Below are positions 30,373 to 34,522 of a stretch of DNA of 34,522 nt, one piece after another. This DNA is from an uncultured Chloroflexota bacterium (lineage in GTDB: Bacteria > Chloroflexota > UBA11872 > UBA12225): positions 1-34,522 of the forward strand of contig CAILQO010000047.1 in assembly GCA_903836285.1 (NCBI GenBank), in the 5' to 3' direction. Under the pieces are notes generated by a model. The model was given only the letters and a program-made list of their open reading frames with translations, was not told the origin of the DNA and searched no databases. The translations under genes and the position numbers were made by a program. Numbering within the stretch: position 1 is the first letter of the stretch; every line of letters begins with the position of its first letter.

Positions 30373-31506
30373 ATGGACGAACCAGACGGGCCACATCTCG
30401 CGCGTGACCTGCCGGACCTCAAGGTCGCGATCATCGGCCATACCGGACGTGGCAATTACGGACATTGGCTTGACGAGGCCTTCGACGGGGTCGTCGGCAC
30501 GCAGGTTGTTGCCGTGGCCGACCCGGATGATGCGGGACGGGCGAGGGTCCTTGCGAAGACCGGTGCGTCGCGTGGGTACGCCGACTACCGGGAACTGCTC
30601 GACCGTGAACGGCCGGACATTGCCGTCGTGGCGTCGCGCGAGATTGGTGACCACCATCGGGTCGTGCTTGAGGTCGCCGCGCGAGGCAGCCACGTCTACC
30701 TCGAGAAGCCTGTCGCGGCGTCACCGGCCGAGGTCGACGAGATGGTCGCCGCGTGCGACGCGGCCGGTCGTCATTTGGTGGTGGCGCACCCGTGGCGGGG
30801 GCATCGAGCCATTCAAGAGGTTGCACTCCCCGCGCTGCGGTCTGGGTTGATCGGCGAGCCACGCGTGGGCCGGGTATTCGGCATGGGGGGACGTCACGGG
30901 GGGAACGAACTGTTCATCGACCTCGCCCCGCACTTCTTCGACCTGTTGTGGCAGCTCGCAGGTGATCCGCTGTGGTGCCAGGCTCACGTGACTGAGCATG
31001 GACGCACGAGCACGGTCGCAGACCTACGGCGAGGTGATGAGGGCATGGGCCTCGTTGCCGGTGATGGCATCACGGCCTACTACGCGTGGGATCGCTTCAC
31101 CGCGCATGTCGAGTCCTATCGCGGCGACGGGCGAGAGGTGCCCTATCGCGTGGACATCCACGGCACCGAAGGCACGATGTCGCTGCCCGGCCCGATGAGT
31201 GCCGGTCCGGATGTTTGGGTGCATCCGTTGGTTAATCCGCCACTCAGGGGTGACGACCGGTGGCGGTCCCTCGTCGATGACGACGGGCTCAGCGGCGACC
31301 GCAAGTGGGTGCGGGCGCATCATCGGATGGCCGCGGCGATGGCGCGCCTGATCCGCGGTGATGCCCCGGGGCTTGATCTGGTCACCGGTCGACACGCCGG
31401 GCGGTTGCTCGAGATGGCGTATTTGGCGCACGCCTCACATGTGGAAGGCCGGCGCGTCGACTTTCCGCTCCCGACCCGCCACAACCCATACAACGCGTGG
31501 CGGTGA
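30373..31506 (+). CDS. Gfo/Idh/MocA family oxidoreductase (copy 4)
   Basis: LKVAIIGHTGRGNYGHWLDEAF, VAVADPDDAGRARVLAKTGA, GSHVYLEKPVAAS, ELFIDLAPHFFDLLWQL. Confidence 0.88.
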   Translation: MDEPDGPHLARDLPDLKVAIIGHTGRGNYGHWLDEAFDGVVGTQVVAVADPDDAGRARVLAKTGASRGYADYRELLDRERPDIAVVASREIGDHHRVVLEVAARGSHVYLEKPVAASPAEVDEMVAACDAAGRHLVVAHPWRGHRAIQEVALPALRSGLIGEPRVGRVFGMGGRHGGNELFIDLAPHFFDLLWQLAGDPLWCQAHVTEHGRTSTVADLRRGDEGMGLVAGDGITAYYAWDRFTAHVESYRGDGREVPYRVDIHGTEGTMSLPGPMSAGPDVWVHPLVNPPLRGDDRWRSLVDDDGLSGDRKWVRAHHRMAAAMARLIRGDAPGLDLVTGRHAGRLLEMAYLAHASHVEGRRVDFPLPTRHNPYNAWR

Positions 31507-31523
31507 GGTTGCTGCGACCGCCG

Positions 31524-31569
31524 GGTGCCAATCCCCATCCCCACTGACGCGGGAGAGGGGCTTGGCATC
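31524..31569. terminator. Stem-loop in convergent gap, possible dispersed repeat
   Basis: GGTGCCAA-t-CCCC-a-TCCC ... GGGA-ga-GGGG-c-TTGGCATC, three helical segments with minor mismatches. Confidence 0.5.
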
Positions 31570-31573
31570 GACC

Positions 31574-34522
31574 CTAAGCGAGGCGCCACCCCTTAGAGAG
31601 TTGTTCGTACAGGTTCCACCGGGCGTTCACGTCGTGGCGGACGTTTGCCAACACCGACCCCTCCGCAGGCGCTGCCTCACCGGTGGCCTTCGACTGGTCG
31701 TTCACCACCTTGAACCGGCCCTCCGACGCAAGGTATTCGTCGATGGGGATGGTTGGTGCCTTTGAGTCGAGGCTAAACGGGTTCTCGCCCTTGGATGCCT
31801 TCGCCGGGTTGTAGCGGAACAACGGCCAGTACCCGCTGTTGACCGCCGCCTTCTGGTGGTCAAGACCTTCGCTCAACTCGTACCCGTGCGCAATGCAATG
31901 GCTGAACGCGATGATGAGCGACGGGCCGTCGAACGCCTCCGCCTCCTGCAGCGCACGCACGGTGTGCGCATCGCTACTGCCCATGGCAATCTGGGCGACG
32001 TAGACGTTGCCGTACGTCATCGCGAGGAGTCCGAGGTCCTTCTTGGCACGGGGTTTGCCGCCACTCGCGAACTTGGCCGTGGCGCCACGAGGAGTCGCCT
32101 TGGATTGTTGCCCACCCGTGTTGGAATAGACCTCCGTGTCAAGCACGAGGATGTTGACGTTCTGCCCGGACGCCAAGACGTGGTCGAGGCCGCCGTAGCC
32201 GATGTCGTATGCCCATCCGTCGCCACCGACAAGCCAGACGGAGCGATGGATCGCTGACTCGATGACCGATTCGAGTTCGAGTGCGAGTGGCGTCCCAAGC
32301 TTCCTGATGCGCGGCAGGATGGCGTTCACCCGGGCGCGTTGTGCGGTGATTCCGGCTTCGGTCTTCTGATTCGCGTGCAGAATTTCGCCGAGTGGGTCCG
32401 CAAGCGATGGTTCCTCGGCGATCATCTTCTCGATGAGGTCGAGCGCGTAGTCGTTGCGGGCGTCGAGGGCGACGCGAATGCCGAGGCCGAACTCCGCGTT
32501 GTCCTCGAAGAGTGAGTTCGCCCAAGCCGGGCCAAGCCCGTCCTTTGTCTTCGTCCATGGGGTCGTCGGTAGGTTGCCACCGAAGATCGACGAGCAACCG
32601 GTCGCGTTCGCCACGACCAGATGGTCGCCGTACAACTGAGTCAAGAGGCGGATGTACGGCGTCTCACCACACCCGGCGCACGCACCCGAGAACTCGAAGA
32701 GCGGTTGCGCGAGGGCGGCGTCCTTAACGGTGGCGAGGTTGAGCGCCGACCGGTCGACCTCAGGCAGGTTGTGGAAGAACTCCCAGTTGATGCGTTCCTG
32801 CGCAACTCGGGGCGCTTGCGGGAGCATCATCAGGGCGCGATGACTCGGATCTGCCTTGGATACCGCCGGGCAGACCTCGTGGCACAACGTGCATCCGGTG
32901 CAGTCTTCGGTCGCGACTTGTAGCGTGAACCGCTGATCGGGGAACTGGCGCCACTTCGCCGGGGCCGAGAGGTACCCGATCGGTGCGTCGATGAGGGCGT
33001 CGGCGCTGACGACCTTTTCACGGATGGCGGCGTGTGGGCATACGATCACGCACTTGCCGCACTGAATGCACAGGTCGTTGTCCCACGTGGGGATCTCAAG
33101 GGCGAGGTTGCGCTTCTCCCACTGGGCGGTGCCGGTCTCGAAGCGCCCGTCCGCTGGCATGGCACTCACCGGCAGGTCTTCGCCGCGCCCGGCGATAAGC
33201 ATGGCGGTCATGTAATCCGGTGTGATGATCCCGTTGCCTGTTGGGAGCGGCGGCCAGACGATCCGGTCCTCGCCGAGGTCCGGCATCGCGGGCACGGTTA
33301 CTTCATGCATGTGCGCGAGTGCTTGATCGACGGCATTGAAGTTCTGCTGCACCACGCGTTCGCCGCGCTTGCCGTAGGTCTTGCGAATCGCCTTCTTGAT
33401 CGACTCGATCGCCTCCTCACGCGGGAGGATGCCCGACAGGGCGAAGAAGCAAGCCTGCATGACGGTGTTGACGCGACGCCCCATTCCGGAGGCGTGCGCC
33501 ACGCCGTCGCCGTCGATCACGAAGAAGCGCAACTGACGCTTGACGATCTCGTGGCGGATCGCGTGGGGGATACGGTCCCACACGTCTTCCGGCCCGTGCG
33601 GGCTATTGAGGAGGAAGGTTGCCCCATGCGCGGCGAATTCGAGGACGTCGAGGCGCTCAAGCAACGCGAACTGGTGACAGGCGACGAACCCCGCCTCGCG
33701 GATGAGGTACGGCGCCCGAATCTCGTCCGGCCCGAACCGCAAGTGCGAGATGGTGATCGACCCGGCCTTCTTGGAGTCGTAGACGAAGTACCCCTGTGCG
33801 TGCAGGTCGGTCTCGTCGCCGATGATCTTGATCGAGTTTTTGTTGGCGCCGACGGTGCCGTCCGAGCCAACGCCATAAAACATCGACCGATTCGTGCCGG
33901 CGGGTTCGATGTCGTACTCGTGATCCCATGGCAGGCTTAGGCCCGTGACGTCGTCGTGGATGCCTACGGTGAAGTGGGCCGGCGCCGCGGGGCGCGCGAG
34001 GGCGTCGAACACGGCTTTTGCCATGCCCGGAGTGAACTCTTTGGAGGCGAGGCCGTAGCGCCCGCCGATCACCCGAGGCAAGGTCGCGAAGTGCGCCGTG
34101 CCGCTGTGCCACGCTTCGGAAATCGCCGTGACGATGTCGAGGTAAAGCGGTTCGCCGATGGCGCCCGCCTCTTTCGTCCGGTCGAGAACGGCGATTCGCT
34201 GGACGGTCGACGGCAAGGTCTTGATAAACGATTCGACGGCGAACGGCCGATAGAGGTGGACGGTCAGGACGCCAACCATGCGACCTTCACGCTCGCGAAG
34301 GGACTGTGCCGTCGCCGCGGCGGTCGTGGCGCCACTGCCCATCGCGATGATCACGTCGGTGGCGTCTGGCGCTCCCTCGTACGTGAAGGGGTGGTAGCGA
34401 CGTCCCGTCAACTCGGCGAAGCGATCCATTGCGTCTTTGACGATGCCCGGCGCGGCGAGGTAATACGGGTTGCCCGCCTCGCGCGCTTGGAAGAAGACAT
34501 CCGGGTTCTGCGCGGAACCGGC
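31574..34522 (-). CDS. nifJ: Pyruvate:ferredoxin (flavodoxin) oxidoreductase, single-chain NifJ/PFOR type; N-terminus beyond window edge
   Basis: Frame open to 34522 (AGSAQNPDVFFQAREAGNPYYLAAPGIVKDAMDRF...). GSGATTAAATAQSLRE, LDRTKEAGAIGEPLYLD, GRYGLASKEFTP, 2x[4Fe-4S] CIQCGKCVIVCPHAAI / CTGCTLCHEVCPAV, TPP domain FSGACAGCGETPYIRLLTQLYGD, GGDGWAYDIGYGGLDHVLASGQNVNILVLDTEVYSNTGGQ. Confidence 0.95.
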   Translation of the reverse strand, partial: AGSAQNPDVFFQAREAGNPYYLAAPGIVKDAMDRFAELTGRRYHPFTYEGAPDATDVIIAMGSGATTAAATAQSLREREGRMVGVLTVHLYRPFAVESFIKTLPSTVQRIAVLDRTKEAGAIGEPLYLDIVTAISEAWHSGTAHFATLPRVIGGRYGLASKEFTPGMAKAVFDALARPAAPAHFTVGIHDDVTGLSLPWDHEYDIEPAGTNRSMFYGVGSDGTVGANKNSIKIIGDETDLHAQGYFVYDSKKAGSITISHLRFGPDEIRAPYLIREAGFVACHQFALLERLDVLEFAAHGATFLLNSPHGPEDVWDRIPHAIRHEIVKRQLRFFVIDGDGVAHASGMGRRVNTVMQACFFALSGILPREEAIESIKKAIRKTYGKRGERVVQQNFNAVDQALAHMHEVTVPAMPDLGEDRIVWPPLPTGNGIITPDYMTAMLIAGRGEDLPVSAMPADGRFETGTAQWEKRNLALEIPTWDNDLCIQCGKCVIVCPHAAIREKVVSADALIDAPIGYLSAPAKWRQFPDQRFTLQVATEDCTGCTLCHEVCPAVSKADPSHRALMMLPQAPRVAQERINWEFFHNLPEVDRSALNLATVKDAALAQPLFEFSGACAGCGETPYIRLLTQLYGDHLVVANATGCSSIFGGNLPTTPWTKTKDGLGPAWANSLFEDNAEFGLGIRVALDARNDYALDLIEKMIAEEPSLADPLGEILHANQKTEAGITAQRARVNAILPRIRKLGTPLALELESVIESAIHRSVWLVGGDGWAYDIGYGGLDHVLASGQNVNILVLDTEVYSNTGGQQSKATPRGATAKFASGGKPRAKKDLGLLAMTYGNVYVAQIAMGSSDAHTVRALQEAEAFDGPSLIIAFSHCIAHGYELSEGLDHQKAAVNSGYWPLFRYNPAKASKGENPFSLDSKAPTIPIDEYLASEGRFKVVNDQSKATGEAAPAEGSVLANVRHDVNARWNLYEQLSKGWRLA

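Overview
GC-rich bacterial chromosomal window; gene content and style suggest Chloroflexota or a similar lineage, but this is inference only. It contains about 29 protein genes. The left third is housekeeping: mutY (partial, -), tgt, a PucR-type regulator, glnA, rpsF-ssb-rpsR, a secreted PPIC-type peptidyl-prolyl isomerase, and a GH3 beta-N-acetylhexosaminidase-like protein (-). The middle holds a complete Opp/Dpp-type ABC transporter operon (-, 10.9-17.0 kb). This is divergent from an accessory sugar/cyclitol-type catabolic region (17.2-31.5 kb) with four dissimilar Gfo/Idh/MocA oxidoreductases, a TIM-barrel epimerase, a DUF6807 ('PmoA-like') protein, SDR, aldo/keto reductase, an orphan sugar-type binding lipoprotein, a PHP-type metallohydrolase, VOC and DUF3052-like proteins, and two membrane proteins. 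The right end is a single-chain pyruvate:ferredoxin oxidoreductase (-, truncated by the window edge). I saw no rRNA, tRNA, CRISPR array, transposase or phage gene. The most interesting leads are the multi-dehydrogenase island (possible 3-keto-glycoside or cyclitol pathway), a structured leader before rpsF with mutually exclusive helices, and recurrent compact hairpins lacking U-tracts in many intergenic gaps. Family assignments come from motifs read by eye; no database search was run.
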